Shown here piece by piece: positions 11,001 to 19,639 of a DNA stretch of 33,448 nt. The stretch's first letter is position 1. Each line of letters begins with the position of its first letter. The translations under genes and the position numbers were made by a program. This DNA is from Phoronis australis (taxonomy: Eukaryota > Phoronida > Phoronidae): assembly GCA_002633005.1 (NCBI GenBank), contig NMRA01000262.1:552635-586082 (forward strand). Reading direction: 5' to 3'. Below the pieces are notes generated by a model. It searched no databases. It saw only the letters and a list, made by a program, of their open reading frames with translations, and had not been told where the DNA came from.

Positions 11001-11172
11001 ATGTCAACAGCCCATTTGTATATTTTGATGTTAGTTTGTATTCAAGGTGTGTTTTACTTCTAAAGCTTTGGACTGCAATGTCACAGTTTGTTTTCATGGA
11101 TGGGTCAACATCAGTCCTGAATTTGGATACAAATAGAAGATTTTCATGCCTCACACAGTACTTCTGCTCCAT
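8070..11172 (-). pseudogene. Decayed member of a multi-copy invertebrate protein family (FEN/PIN-like C-terminal region inferred)
   Basis: Read right to left, several frames give an ordered set of blocks. They are ISANPMLGTG (about 10965-10990), HEIRDKCLQQPYDSPHCMQS (about 10690-10750), the zinc-site-like PHECIFCSK (about 10480-10503), KTYGKVTPRRNTIMKCV (about 9615-9665), DSYYPESIKAQE (about 9231-9266), PYDFKTFLANDDNKTQLCQL (about 9110-9170), GYRNDVVWIPDSDVVVILL (about 8770-8832), YTGEDCTIAFKRKGKVGPLK (about 8577-8637), LEEFYCLMYGQ (about 8475-8510), THIQRVNHR (about 8330-8360) and EKPKPWDEGQGW (about 8245-8290). From memory, this order matches large uncharacterised proteins present in many copies in cnidarian, lancelet and mollusc genomes. 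Their PDTDVxVLL and GEDCTSAFKGKGK segments resemble FEN/XPG-type nucleases; that fold is an inference. At least five frame changes and several stops (for example near 9225, 9495 and 10890) show it is dead. About 9850-10430 is poorly matched and may be an intron or insertion. Inverted repeats flank it. Confidence 0.7.
8723..8761. repeat. Perfect 39-nt palindrome (19-bp arms, 1-nt centre)
   Basis: The arms 8723-8741 and 8743-8761 are exact reverse complements around a single C at 8742; each contains GTCCACTTTATAGCATGC or its complement. It falls inside the decayed gene between its DSDVVVILL and LYLDT blocks. There it adds a few residues not expected in the family, so it looks like a local inverted duplication and not an ancestral feature. 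Confidence 0.9.
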
Positions 11173-11314
11173 GTGTTGAGTGTTTTATATCTAAACCATG
11201 TATAAAATAGTTTGCATCACTTACTTGTAGTTCTGTAATGTATGACCCACCAAATATGTGTCCAGACACTTAGTTATTTCAGTTATATGAAATAGTTGGC
11301 GACATATTTTGCAA

Positions 11315-11490
11315 AGTAACGCAAAATCGGTAATGGCGGCACTAATTTGCATAAAAACATACATGGCACATTTTTTCTGCTTGTTAACATCATTTTTCCT
11401 TTTCCACACATATTTTCCTTCATAAAAATTCAACTTAAAAGTTGAAGTCCCGGCGGGGGGTGTACGGGGGGCCATTTTCCGACTAGACTT
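11315..11490 (-). repeat. Right repeat, inverted copy of 7580-7750
   Basis: The reverse complement of this stretch aligns along its length with 7580-7750, with short indels. It sits 143 bp outside the right edge of the decayed gene; the left copy ends about 320 bp outside the other edge. A 123-residue - strand frame (11221-11592) runs through this copy, but the left copy has stops in the corresponding frame. I therefore treat the pair as inverted repeats and not as a conserved ORF. Confidence 0.7.
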
Positions 11491-11559
11491 AAAACGTTTA
11501 TTATACTTTGCTATTTGTAGATCTGATGTTAAACCGATTTTTTTCAATGTCAGTCTGCA

Positions 11560-12000
11560 ACGAATTTCAATAAAGCACCGTAATGTCTTCAATGATTAGC
11601 TTCTAATCGTCAAAAAATCCGATTTTCGTAGATTCATGTACATAAACATGTAAATCAGAAACCAACAATCGATTCCATGAGCAATGCATTTACCTTGATT
11701 TAACGACTCAATTCCTTCTTGAACTCCTGTTTGTGACTTCAAACGACACATTTTGTACCTAAGTCAAAAAGCAATGCATTTATTATCCTTTGAATTGTGA
11801 GTATATTTTTGGGAATTGTCAAAATTCATCAATGTCTATGAGAGTCATTTTAGATAGGCAAAATTATCTAGGTGTACCGCTAAATTTACTGAAACATCAT
11901 CAATTCTTTCGAGATTAACTTATAATTGTCAAAAGTAATTTATGAACCTCGATTTTCGTAGATACATGAACATGTAAACAAGAAACCAACGAATTTGTTT
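11560..12000 (+). repeat. Degenerate direct repeats around 11600 and 11900
   Basis: About 11585-11675 and 11900-12000 share GATTTTCGTAGATWCATG, followed by ACATGTAA and AGAAACCAAC. AGCAATGCATTTA occurs near both 11680 and 11770. The stretch 11780-11870 also matches 7490-7580. This looks like a duplicated border region of the element centred on the decayed gene. Confidence 0.55.
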
Positions 12001-12049
12001 ATGTTATAAGGAATTTCCGCAAGCACGCTCACAGATTTTGACGGGTAAG

Positions 12050-12235
12050 CAGGGGAACATTCGTACAATAAAAATTACATGCGCGCACCCAGGGGGGATG
12101 GGGGGAGGGGGCTCGAAGGAGCCCCCCGATTTGCCGAAGTGGGTAAAAAGTCCGCCTCAAAGAAACAAAAAGTCCCTGAAAACGGCACAAAAGTCCACTA
12201 AAAAGGCGCAGGCGCACAGTTCACAGACCTGAAGG
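12050..12235 (+). repeat. G-rich repeat-like segment with GGGGCTC...GAGCCCC hairpin
   Basis: A G-run segment (12090-12120) ends in a GGGGCTC/GAGCCCC inverted pair and is followed by A-rich sequence. The G-run then C-run layout resembles the segments at 16430-16500 and 16990-17040. Short overlapping frames on both strands arise from the low complexity and are not genes. Confidence 0.4.
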
Positions 12236-12614
12236 TGGTAACCCGTTTTTTTAGTCCTCCTGATTTTTTGTTACCAAAAGATCCACTTTGTCAGAGATTC
12301 GAGGTCCCCCATATTAAAGGCTGGTTGCGCGCATGAATTACGTTTCTTAATGGAAAGTAATATTATTATTTTTATCGGCTGTGATTCCAAACTTTGCTTC
12401 TTGCTTTTGTGTAAATCTGAGTGAATTATCTTGCTTTCATACATCTAGTCAGCAATCAGCACGTCAGATCATGGCGAACAGGGTTCAGCATCCGTTCAAC
12501 CCACTTTTCCCTGCCTACGCGCAGGTCTGGTTTGCACACGCACAAGACCTCTTGTGACCAGATAATATTGTTTCAGCATATGATGCCGTGCTGTGCAACG
12601 GCGCTAGCTCTTGC
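12236..12614. other. Non-coding stretch, nothing recognised
   Basis: AT-rich on the left with a poly-T run near 12247. The short open frames overlap each other on both strands without recognisable motifs. Confidence 0.45.
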
Positions 12615-12665
12615 TCATGGGCGGCGCACCACAGAGGGGCTGTTGGCCTATAGCCCCACTTCAGT
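12615..12665 (-). repeat. Short copy of the repeat at 16990-17050, inverted
   Basis: The stretch with CTCATGGGCGGCGCACCA and GCCTATAGCCCCAC is the reverse complement of the block with GGGGCTATAG and GGTGCGCCGCCCATG at 16990-17050, minus part of the C-rich centre. Confidence 0.6.
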
Positions 12666-12952
12666 GCTACACATGTAGGGTCCCGTGAGACGGCGAATAA
12701 TGTGCTGGAGTATAGCAGGGGTTGACCAAAGTCGGTCACGTCAGTGAAATGTTCTGTAAATAATGCCTTTGACGACTTTACCAGGCCCAAAGTTGAGATG
12801 AACAGTTAGAACGGGTGATTGTGCTTACTAATGTAAGATGGTACCAGTGTTTGATTTCATCTCAACAAAAGGCCCTGTAAAGTCGATCATGTCACTGTAT
12901 AAGATTGTAAATTAAGTGTGTTCATAGTAATGTAACATGTGTATTACATATC

Positions 12953-13052
12953 TGTATTAAAAGAAGTTACATATATTATGTATTAAAAGATGTTACATAT
13001 ATTATGTATTAAAAGAAGTTACATATATTATGTATTAAAAGAAGTTACATAT
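12953..13052 (+). repeat. 26-bp tandem repeat, about 3.8 units
   Basis: TGTATTAAAAGAAGTTACAT followed by ATATTA repeats with exact 26-bp spacing (starts at 12953, 12979, 13005 and 13031). One unit has GATG for GAAG. Such low divergence means a recent expansion. Confidence 0.95.
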
Positions 13053-13166
13053 TCTACGTTGATTCTCTTTCAATGACCAATAACCAACATGCCGTCCAAC
13101 AATCCATCATCTATTTAAATGTCTTTATTAAACGGTATCAAAACTATCAAACCATGTTTTTGTTAT
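13053..13166. other. Short spacer after the 26-bp satellite
   Basis: AT-rich; nothing recognised. Confidence 0.4.
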
Positions 13167-13418
13167 TAATTGTTTAAGCGTATGAAACTAATGAGGAAAT
13201 CTGTCCTTAAATTAAAAGGGTGGCAGAAGATGTGTACAGTTGAGCCCCACACCCATTGCTATTATTCTACACCACACTTGAAAGTGAAGGCGTGGCCCAT
13301 GACTGACTCGTGCTACTCTGAGGATACAAAAAAGTTGCTTGTTTGCATGTATCGTGGCACTATGATAAAGGATTATACCGGCGCTTGGAATGACATGAAT
13401 TCCAGTAGTACAAGCTAA
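13167..13418 (+). CDS. Exon-like ORF of unknown function
   Basis: An open frame whose middle reads LKGWQKMCTVEPHTHCYYST, then HLKVKAWPMTDSCYSE and KKLLVCMYRGTMIKDYTGAW. The residue make-up (Trp, Cys, His, Pro and Tyr well spread, ordinary codon use) looks more protein-like than the surrounding short frames. An acceptor-like TTGTTTAAG sits just upstream (13161-13169) and the frame closes with TAA at 13416-13418. I do not recognise the family. It could be a terminal exon, an exon fragment of a decayed gene, or chance. No AATAAA follows closely. Confidence 0.3.
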
Positions 13419-13825
13419 GTCCGATACATTTACCGGACGGGCAGTAGGCGCTTACCAGATGCCTAGACCACACAAGCAGAAGCCTTAGTCACTGAAAATA
13501 GTCCAGAATCGGATTTCAACCCGTCCGTGTTGCCGAACGATTATAGCAACGGAAGATAAAATTTCTAGTATCGAACGGTTAGTCAAGATCGTAACCATGG
13601 TGTACTATGTCATTTATGTTGAATTATTCAACGGTTCTTTTTAGAACCATCACACACTATACCTAAGGCTCATGCATAATACAACCAATTGGCCCTTCTA
13701 AGGGCTTCTAACGCTTGCCAGAAGAACTGCTCACTTGAGACAGACTTTGAACCAATGAATTTGTTCTTCTGGTGCATTTCAATCTGATCAAAATTAATAT
13801 ACTGCAAACGTTTGGGTTAACGCCC

Positions 13826-13990
13826 ATTTTCACTTAACCGCCCATCCCCAACTGTAGGTGGATTTCCGATTTAAGCGCCCGCTGCTCGATTAAGCACCCC
13901 CCTGCGATTTTTTGATGATATCCAGTTTATCGCCCACCTCTCGATTAAGCGCCCATCCCCGACTTTTAAAGAGTGAAGATTTAGCGCCCA
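13826..13990 (+). repeat. Degenerate short repeat with WTTAAGCGCCC motif, about 6 copies
   Basis: CTTAACCGCCCATCCCCAAC, TTTAAGCGCCCGCTG, ATTAAGCACCCCCCTG, TTTATCGCCCACCTC, ATTAAGCGCCCATCCCCG and ATTTAGCGCCCAGTG recur at roughly 20-35 bp intervals, with CCCATCCCC shared by two of them. The spacing is irregular, so this is a degenerate interspersed motif and not a clean satellite. Confidence 0.6.
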
Positions 13991-14549
13991 GTGCTAAGGA
14001 AACGCGCGATTTCCAGACTTTTAGCTAAAGATCGATGATCACAATGAGCGCAACGACGCCGGGTCTTGGAGAGGGTGGCTTAGCAATGTGAATCATATAC
14101 AAGTAACGAATTATTGTCCTTGGTCATGAACTTACTTCAAAATATAATATGTGAATGTTTTTGTCACTTGAGTTTCCGTCTGCAATGCACTAGATAAAAC
14201 ATATATTTGAAAAAATCAGGCCAGAGAAATGTGACAATGGTTTTACGAACCCTCCAAATTCTCTTTAGGTGGGAACACCTCTTGTATTTTGAAGAATTCC
14301 CATAACTCACGGAAAGATGTCAAATTCTCACTATTTTGAGGAATGTAACTGCCGGGTTATAGAGGATATATAGCGACGGAAGGGACAGTGTGCCTCACTG
14401 GGTTAAGGATTTGCTGCCTCTCGATTTCTGAATTGAGATGTTCGGAATAAGTTACTGTATGTTTGTGCATATCTTGAAGTAATAAAAAACTGGAAATCAA
14501 ACTTTGTTTTTCACTTATTGAAAGAACGTAGGAAATATTAAGATTTGGC
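13991..14549. other. Non-coding stretch, nothing recognised
   Basis: AT-rich sequence with only short open frames, the longest 69 codons on the - strand (14357-14566), without motif support. Confidence 0.45.
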
Positions 14550-15567
14550 GAGTTTGATGACGTCACAGCGCACTCGGTCCGGCCAGTGATGAGACCGGAC
14601 CAAGTAAACTTGCAAGCAAAACTACATTGTATTGAGCCCTAAAAATTGGTTGACAACTTTCCAAAGACATGTAGAAGAGATAATGGTTTTGCTGGAGCTG
14701 CTTGGTACATGTGAAATGTAATTAATTATTTTTCATTGGCGTCAACTATGCTGTCTGGACTTTGTGGTAGCCAACCTCAGTGCGCCGACATCGGTTTGGC
14801 CAGTGACGGGACCCGACTAAGTAATTCTGCAAGCAGTGTATGGAACTGTAAAAATTGCTTGACAACCTTCTAAACACACGCAGAAGAAGTTATGGTTTTG
14901 TTCTAAATGCTGGGTACATGTGAAATGAAATTTATTACTTTTCTGGAACGTCAATGTCGTCTGGACCTCCTCAGCCAGCCCAAGTAAAACTTAAAAGAAA
15001 CTTCATGTTTTGAGACGCAAACATCGTCTTGCTCTATTCAGTGGAATTGGTGTGAAGTTGTTAATGATCAATTATTACAAATATAGACGAAAATTTTACG
15101 ACTCAGAATTGTCAAAACATCGAAAGCCTGCTGCCGTGGCTCTGCCAGCGCACGACACTCGTGGCGTCATTTCAAGTGAGCAGTACAAGAACAGCAAATG
15201 GTTCTTTAACAGTAAAAAGAATGAGAAACTATTTTAGAAGAAGCGATCTTTGAAGAAAAAATGAAATATTCCCATTCATCGAGTTTGATGACGTTACAAC
15301 ACACTCGGTCCGCCCGGGTCGTTGGAAGACCGGACCAAGTAAACCTGCCCGCAAAACTACAGGTATTGAGTAGTAAAATTTTTTTGGTAACTTTCCAAAG
15401 ACTTGTACCAGAGGTTATTGTTTTGTTGGAACTGCTGGGTACGGGCCAAATGAAATTAATTACTTTTCATTGCGCCAAGTATGTCCGGCGTCTCATGAAT
15501 TACGTATTTGATAGCCATGGCAACTGTAAAACTTAAAAAGAAACTTTAGATTTTGAGACGCTAATGG
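14550..15567 (+). repeat. Three diverged direct copies of a roughly 220-290 bp repeat
   Basis: Copies lie at about 14550-14770, 14770-15020 and 15281-15567. Landmarks in order: GAGTTTGATGACGT, CACTCGGTCC, GACCGGACCAAGTAAAC, an AACTTTCCAAAGAC block, GGTACATGTGAAATG and, in the last two, CTTAAAAGAAACTT then TTTTGAGACGC. The first and third copies are closest; the middle copy is more diverged. Each carries a GGTCCGN/CCGGACC inverted pair. The 260 bp between copies two and three is unrelated and holds a 75-codon open frame with no known motif. Confidence 0.8.
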
Positions 15568-15603
15568 GGTGTCGGTGACTGTGGAACGAATAAAGGTGTT
15601 TTG

Positions 15604-15650
15604 TAGAATTATCACCCTCGGGGCTAACTCCCCTTGGGCGATAATTCTCC
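15604..15650. repeat. Imperfect hairpin with AGAATTATCRCCC arms
   Basis: AGAATTATCACCCTCGGGG is followed, after a short spacer, by CCTTGGGCGATAATTCT, its near reverse complement. It resembles the terminal hairpins of some small foldback elements, but I could not define a longer element around it. Confidence 0.65.
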
Positions 15651-16349
15651 AAAATCCACTCGGACTCTAGATAATGGGGGACAACGACTTCGCCATGTAA
15701 TAATCTATATATATATNCAAAATAAAATTGCCCCCCTAAAGTACTCACAAAAACCATTTTCTAGAGGCCCTACAAAATCTGGCCCACCGACTAATGTTAT
15801 CTATAGTATATACTGAAATAGAAATGAGTTTATACCTTGTAAAAATTCAATACGTTGTGTTACCGACAGCGTACTTGCCAGCTGTCCCTCTCTTGGCGGG
15901 CTGTCCCACTTTGAATTTTCCCTCCACCCCGCTACACCATCAAAATGTCCCGCTTTTTGTCACACAGTGAAACTGACGTGTGATTTCCCACATGAAACAG
16001 ATTTACTTTCCCCGTTCTACTGAAAAGAAACGCACGGGACATTTAATGCAACTTCCCGTTAGAGTAAAAATAAAAAAACGTGGTAGGTAGCTTTTGTTTG
16101 TTACAACACCTGTAAACAAGCTTCGACAAAAATGCTGTCGGGACATTTTGTGTGTTGCGGCGAACATTTCACCATAGCCTTTTTGACATAGATCCAGATT
16201 TCCCGCGTTTTATGCGGTTGTCATGCTTTTCTGTCCAGTTGTCCCCGTGTTTTCATTCTCGAATGATGAACTCCATGCAACAGGTGCTCCAAACAAGATT
16301 GTCTTTTTGTTATGATTATTATTATATTCCAGAGTCCACTTTTTAATAA
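15651..16349. other. Non-coding stretch, repeated CTGTCCC/GGGACATT motifs only
   Basis: Short motifs such as GCTGTCCC (about 15880 and 15900), TGTCCCGC and CGGGACATTT (about 16035 and 16140) recur. There is an ambiguous base at 15717 next to an AT dinucleotide run. No gene recognised. Confidence 0.45.
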
Positions 16350-16620
16350 CACAGTGGCAGATCTAGGATATCACTAGGGGGACCAACATTTTGTCCGGCT
16401 GTAAGCATTTGCGCAAACCACGATTGTAGATGCGCATAGCACCGAATGGGGGGAGGTCGGAAGGGGGGTTTGCCTCCCTCCCGCCCAGGAAAATTTTCTG
16501 TTTTTTTCCTCTAAAAATCAAGCATTTCCTTGATTCCTGAAGTATTATCCAAGAAAAAAGAGCAAAAAGAAAAAAAACGGAGAACGTGTCAAAAAAAAAC
16601 TGCAATCNTCCGCCTATGTG
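16350..16620. mobile_element. MITE-like element with imperfect TIRs (CACAGTGGCAGAT...)
   Basis: The left end CACAGTGGCAGATCTAGGAT and the right end TCCGCCTATGTG form imperfect terminal inverted repeats of about 12 bp. A GTGGCRGATCTAGGA-type start followed by a G-run resembles a widespread class of short non-coding DNA transposons in marine invertebrates. The interior has a G-run to C-run block (16446-16486) and A/T-rich sequence, with no transposase. An ambiguous base at 16607 lies within the right TIR. I saw no certain target-site duplication. Confidence 0.5.
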
Positions 16621-16636
16621 AATTCAACCATCGTTC

Positions 16637-16765
16637 GTGAATTCAATCCAGTTTCGTCAATTCTCTTTCTTCAATCCTAGCGGCCTTTGGGCGAACTTCG
16701 TGTAGTCTGTCCTGCCGTGAATTCAATCCACTTTCGTCAATCCCAGCGGCCTATTGACGAAACCA
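16637..16765 (+). repeat. Direct duplication with GTGAATTCAATCCA
   Basis: CGTGAATTCAATCCANTTTC, then GTCAAT and AGCGGCCT, appear at about 16637-16690 and again at 16724-16762. The second copy is shorter by an internal deletion. Confidence 0.7.
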
Positions 16766-16904
16766 ATATGTGTCCCATGTGCGTATGCGTTTGAGTTTCC
16801 TCGATGCATAACGTCTGCGACACTCATCAGAAGCGAAGCAAGAGTTGTTTCTGACAATGTCACACTAGAGAGAACTCATGGGCGCGGCGCACACTCAAGG
16901 CAGT

Positions 16905-17050
16905 ACTGAAAAAAGTGGGGGCTAAAGCCCCCTCAACTCCCCGTAGTGGTTCACCGCCTATAGACCATGTGAGGCGTAGCACTCATAAAAGTGGGGGGCT
17001 ATAGCCCCCCACCCCCTCCCCCCAGCCCCCTATGGTGCGCCGCCCATGGA
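16905..17050. repeat. Two GGGGGCTA/TAGCCCCC repeat units, one with a 22-bp perfect palindrome
   Basis: AGTGGGGGCTAAAGCCCCCT (about 16914-16934) recurs as AGTGGGGGGCTATAGCCCCC (from 16990). In the second unit, 16991-17012 is a perfect 22-bp palindrome centred on CTATAG. It is followed by a C-rich run and GGTGCGCCGCCCATG, which has an inverted copy at 12615-12665. It is likely a small dispersed repeat. Confidence 0.65.
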
Positions 17051-17059
17051 ACTGATGTC

Positions 17060-18352
17060 AAATATCGTTGGTCTTTTTGCCGATTCATTTGACCAGCTGC
17101 AATTACTAAGTCAACCATCCTGGCACTCAATCCCCGGCCCATCGGATTCTGGCCGCTACTACTTCGGCACTGAGGAACACCACGACGGCAAACTTAGCGT
17201 CAACTGATGCGAGGGCCCACCAGTTCCACCGACTCCGCCTTTGTTTCACATGAGGCAATGCATGTGCACCTGGCAACAGCGTGTGTGTCCATGAGTTCTA
17301 TTTGTGATATTGTTCGTGTTAAGGCATATGGGTAATTTAATTTTATAACACCACTGAATTTAAGAACACGCACTAGTAGATCGCAGGCAAGAAATGTCAG
17401 ACGGGAAGTTACTGCCTATAAAAAGGGATTTACTCTGGGTGTCTTCGCTAAATTAAAGTACATGTGTCAGTCTCTGCTTACTCAAAATTCATTCGAGCTA
17501 CCCTGGGCATTCATAAAGTTCCGCAATACTTTCGGGGGATACAAGAAAGCGCCTATGCGGGGCAGCGTACTAAATCAAAAAAATGAAATGGAATTTTGTA
17601 AAGCGGGTCGTATGAGGGTATAAAAATCTTCATCCCAGTCAACAACCGGTTTTATGCTAACGTAGGAAGGTAACTTGAAACGATGAGGAGAGAGCTAAAT
17701 TCGCCGGTAAGCAAGCTAACCACCGCAAACGGCCACATTTTTAGTTTCAACAACAGAAATATATCGAAACATTTCGTAAACTACATCCCTCTGTTTGCGC
17801 TTTTTATGTCGCTTTTTTCTAAATTTTGTACTTGTCTATGTACTAGCTTGGCTATGATTACCCCGGGTATTTACTCATCCAACTTACGTAATTTTAGGTC
17901 CGTGACACAAAATTGCCGCTCTCTAAATAATGAGTTACTGGAACACTTAAATAGTATGAAAATTAGACCTAATACACAACGAACGGTTACCGTTAACTAA
18001 GCCTGGTTACGAAACAATTGTCTGCTCTAGACCTTTAAACACGGAGCTGCAAACTAATGATTAATGACAAAATGAAATTATGCACTACTATGTAATTAAG
18101 CTTTTACAACTGTACTCTTGAACACGTTAAGAATTAAAAGGAATCACTAATTTTGTAATAGAAGACGCAAGGCAGGTAAATGTCGCTTGTATATTCGCTT
18201 TCAATCGCAGTCTGTTTCTGCACCAGCAAATGCCAGAATCAGAAAGAGGTCAAAGAGCTACATCCGGTAATATGCTATCTGGTCGCTAGATGTCGCGAGA
18301 GTAAAAAAGGTAATTTTGCGACTGGGTCGCGTTTGCGCTTCTTCCTGCCTTC
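17060..18352. other. Non-coding stretch; one 105-codon ORF of doubtful status
   Basis: A + frame at 17683-18000 has a hydrophobic middle and then TQNCRSLNNELLEHL, which vaguely recalls the start of LINE endonuclease domains. The similarity is too weak to call. A TATAAA-like TATAAAAA occurs near 17620. Nothing else recognised. Confidence 0.35.
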
Positions 18353-18493
18353 CGTTCAGTAACGCTAGGACCTCGCTAAAAAGCAAGACTTCGCGAGATT
18401 ACGGGAGATATTGCCGTGCATTTCAAATGAGAACACGTGACTTTGACTACGTTTCAGCTAGGTCCTAGCGTAGGTCCTAGCGTCTACTGAACG
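18353..18493. mobile_element. Short foldback/MITE-like element, about 141 bp
   Basis: The left arm CGTTCAGTAACGCTAGGACC and the right arm GGTCCTAGCGTCTACTGAAC(G) are inverted repeats with small indels. AGGTCCTAGCGT is itself doubled in the right arm. No ORF and no clear target-site duplication. Confidence 0.6.
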
Positions 18494-18848
18494 CACGCGT
18501 GCAAAGTCAAAGACATTATGTGAGTAGCTCTGGAAAAGCTGTTACAATGAAATCACCCGAACCTGCCTCGGCTTAACAACTACAACAGTTGGCGAAGTCG
18601 GCGTATTTTTAGTGTTTTGATCGGCGTGCGTGACTGAGTGGTCGCGTGAAAATTTTTTGACTGTTCTCGTCGACGTCGTGCCCGTTTTGACAGCCACGTG
18701 CGTCACACTGACACAGACGTCCTCGGCTTCTGATCGTCCCCAATACACTACAGTACAAGGTATGTCACTCGGCACTAGAAATTCCACGGGTGTTTCAGCC
18801 GTCCACACGAAACTCGATAAATTTACACAAAACAGGGGTTCAACAAAC
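18494..18848. other. Non-coding spacer between MITE and SINE
   Basis: Overlapping short open frames exist on both strands (18542-18808 on -, 18630-18851 on +), without recognisable motifs. Confidence 0.4.
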
Positions 18849-18997
18849 TAGTAATAGCCGAGATTACCCGACCCGGGGATCAAACCAGCGACCCCCATAA
18901 AACCGGCAAGCGTGCTAACCATTCAGCTAATAGGCAATTGCCCCTTAGCGAGTAGCTAACAGAGGCTCATATAATTCACCTGAAGCACATCTACAAC
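18849..18997 (-). mobile_element. tRNA-derived SINE, copy 1
   Basis: On the - strand it begins GTTGTAGATGTGCTTC, then GCCTCTGTTAGC, then an RNA polymerase III A-box-like TAGCTGAATGGTTAGC and a B-box-like GGTTTGATCC (one base off the consensus), ending GGGTAATCTCGGCTATTAC. The same order and spacing recur at 19489-19639 and 22110-22262, which defines a family. Confidence 0.8.
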
Positions 18998-19061
18998 ATT
19001 CCCCCCTTTCCTACAGAATGGGCACGCGACCAGGGAGGTGAACACCAGGATGTCTCGCATA

Positions 19062-19315
19062 CAGGGGCCCGTTCCAACAAAACTGACTTAGCTAAGACAA
19101 TTCTTAAATTTTACTAAATTTTAAAATAAAAGTTAAATTTGTCTCAAATTCATTTCAAGGGAGAGATCTTAAGCTTAATTTAAGTGTTTGACGTATGCTT
19201 TTTCTTAATTTTGACAAACTTACCGGATGTGGAAGTTTCAAAGATTGGAAGTTAAGACAAATCTTAGACTTAAGTCAAAAATGAACTTAAGTCAGTTTCT
19301 TGGAACGGGCCCCTG
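19062..19315. mobile_element. MITE with perfect 15-bp TIR start CAGGGGCCCGTTCCA
   Basis: The ends CAGGGGCCCGTTCCA and TGGAACGGGCCCCTG are exact reverse complements. The similarity continues inward (AACTGACTTA versus TAAGTCAGTT), with several further TTAAG-rich inverted segments. At 254 bp and without an ORF it is a typical non-autonomous DNA transposon. The CAGGGGCCCGTT end is common among such elements in marine invertebrates. No target-site duplication is evident, so the superfamily is left open. Confidence 0.85.
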
Positions 19316-19488
19316 GTCATCAACATCCCTTGGTACCTTTACCACGTACCACAACACAGGTGAACACAAGGTAGTCTCTCATACAGGTCCTTGACTCATG
19401 GAACCTTCCACGCGCGCCGTCCCGAGGTCCGTGGGTGCTAGTTGGCAGTGCTTCATCGGTAGACCATCCATTTGCCGACTACGCCATT
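19316..19488. other. Spacer with a partial duplication of the sequence left of the MITE
   Basis: GGTGAACACAAGGTAGTCTC followed by TCATACAGG (about 19358-19387) repeats GGTGAACACCAGGATGTCTC followed by GCATACAGG (about 19038-19066). Sequence next to SINE copy 1 was therefore probably duplicated together with the SINE before or after the MITE landed. Confidence 0.55.
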
Positions 19489-19639
19489 TGTAGTAATAGC
19501 CGAGATTACCCGACCCGGGAATCGAACCAGCGACCCCCATAAAACCGGCAAGCGTGCTAACCATTCAGTTAATAGGCAATTGCCTGTTAGTGAGTAGCTA
19601 ACAGAGGCTCATATAATTCACCGGAAGCACATCTACAAC
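19489..19639 (-). mobile_element. tRNA-derived SINE, copy 2
   Basis: Same family as copy 1, with a consensus B box GGTTCGATTCC and an A-box-like AACTGAATGGTTAGC on the - strand. The 5' end (CTACAAC at 19633-19639) abuts a short spacer and then an inverted SINE head. A - strand frame across it exists only because the tRNA-like part lacks stops. Confidence 0.85.

Noticed and set aside
11221-11592. 123-residue - frame as a conserved protein
   Set aside because: Its inverted copy at 7580-7750 is interrupted by stops in the matching frame, so the similarity is at DNA level.
17683-18000. LINE endonuclease N terminus (NCRSLNNELLEHL)
   Set aside because: A single short resemblance in an AT-rich frame; no catalytic motifs.
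19379-19564. 61-codon - frame
   Set aside because: Read-through of the tRNA-like part of a SINE.
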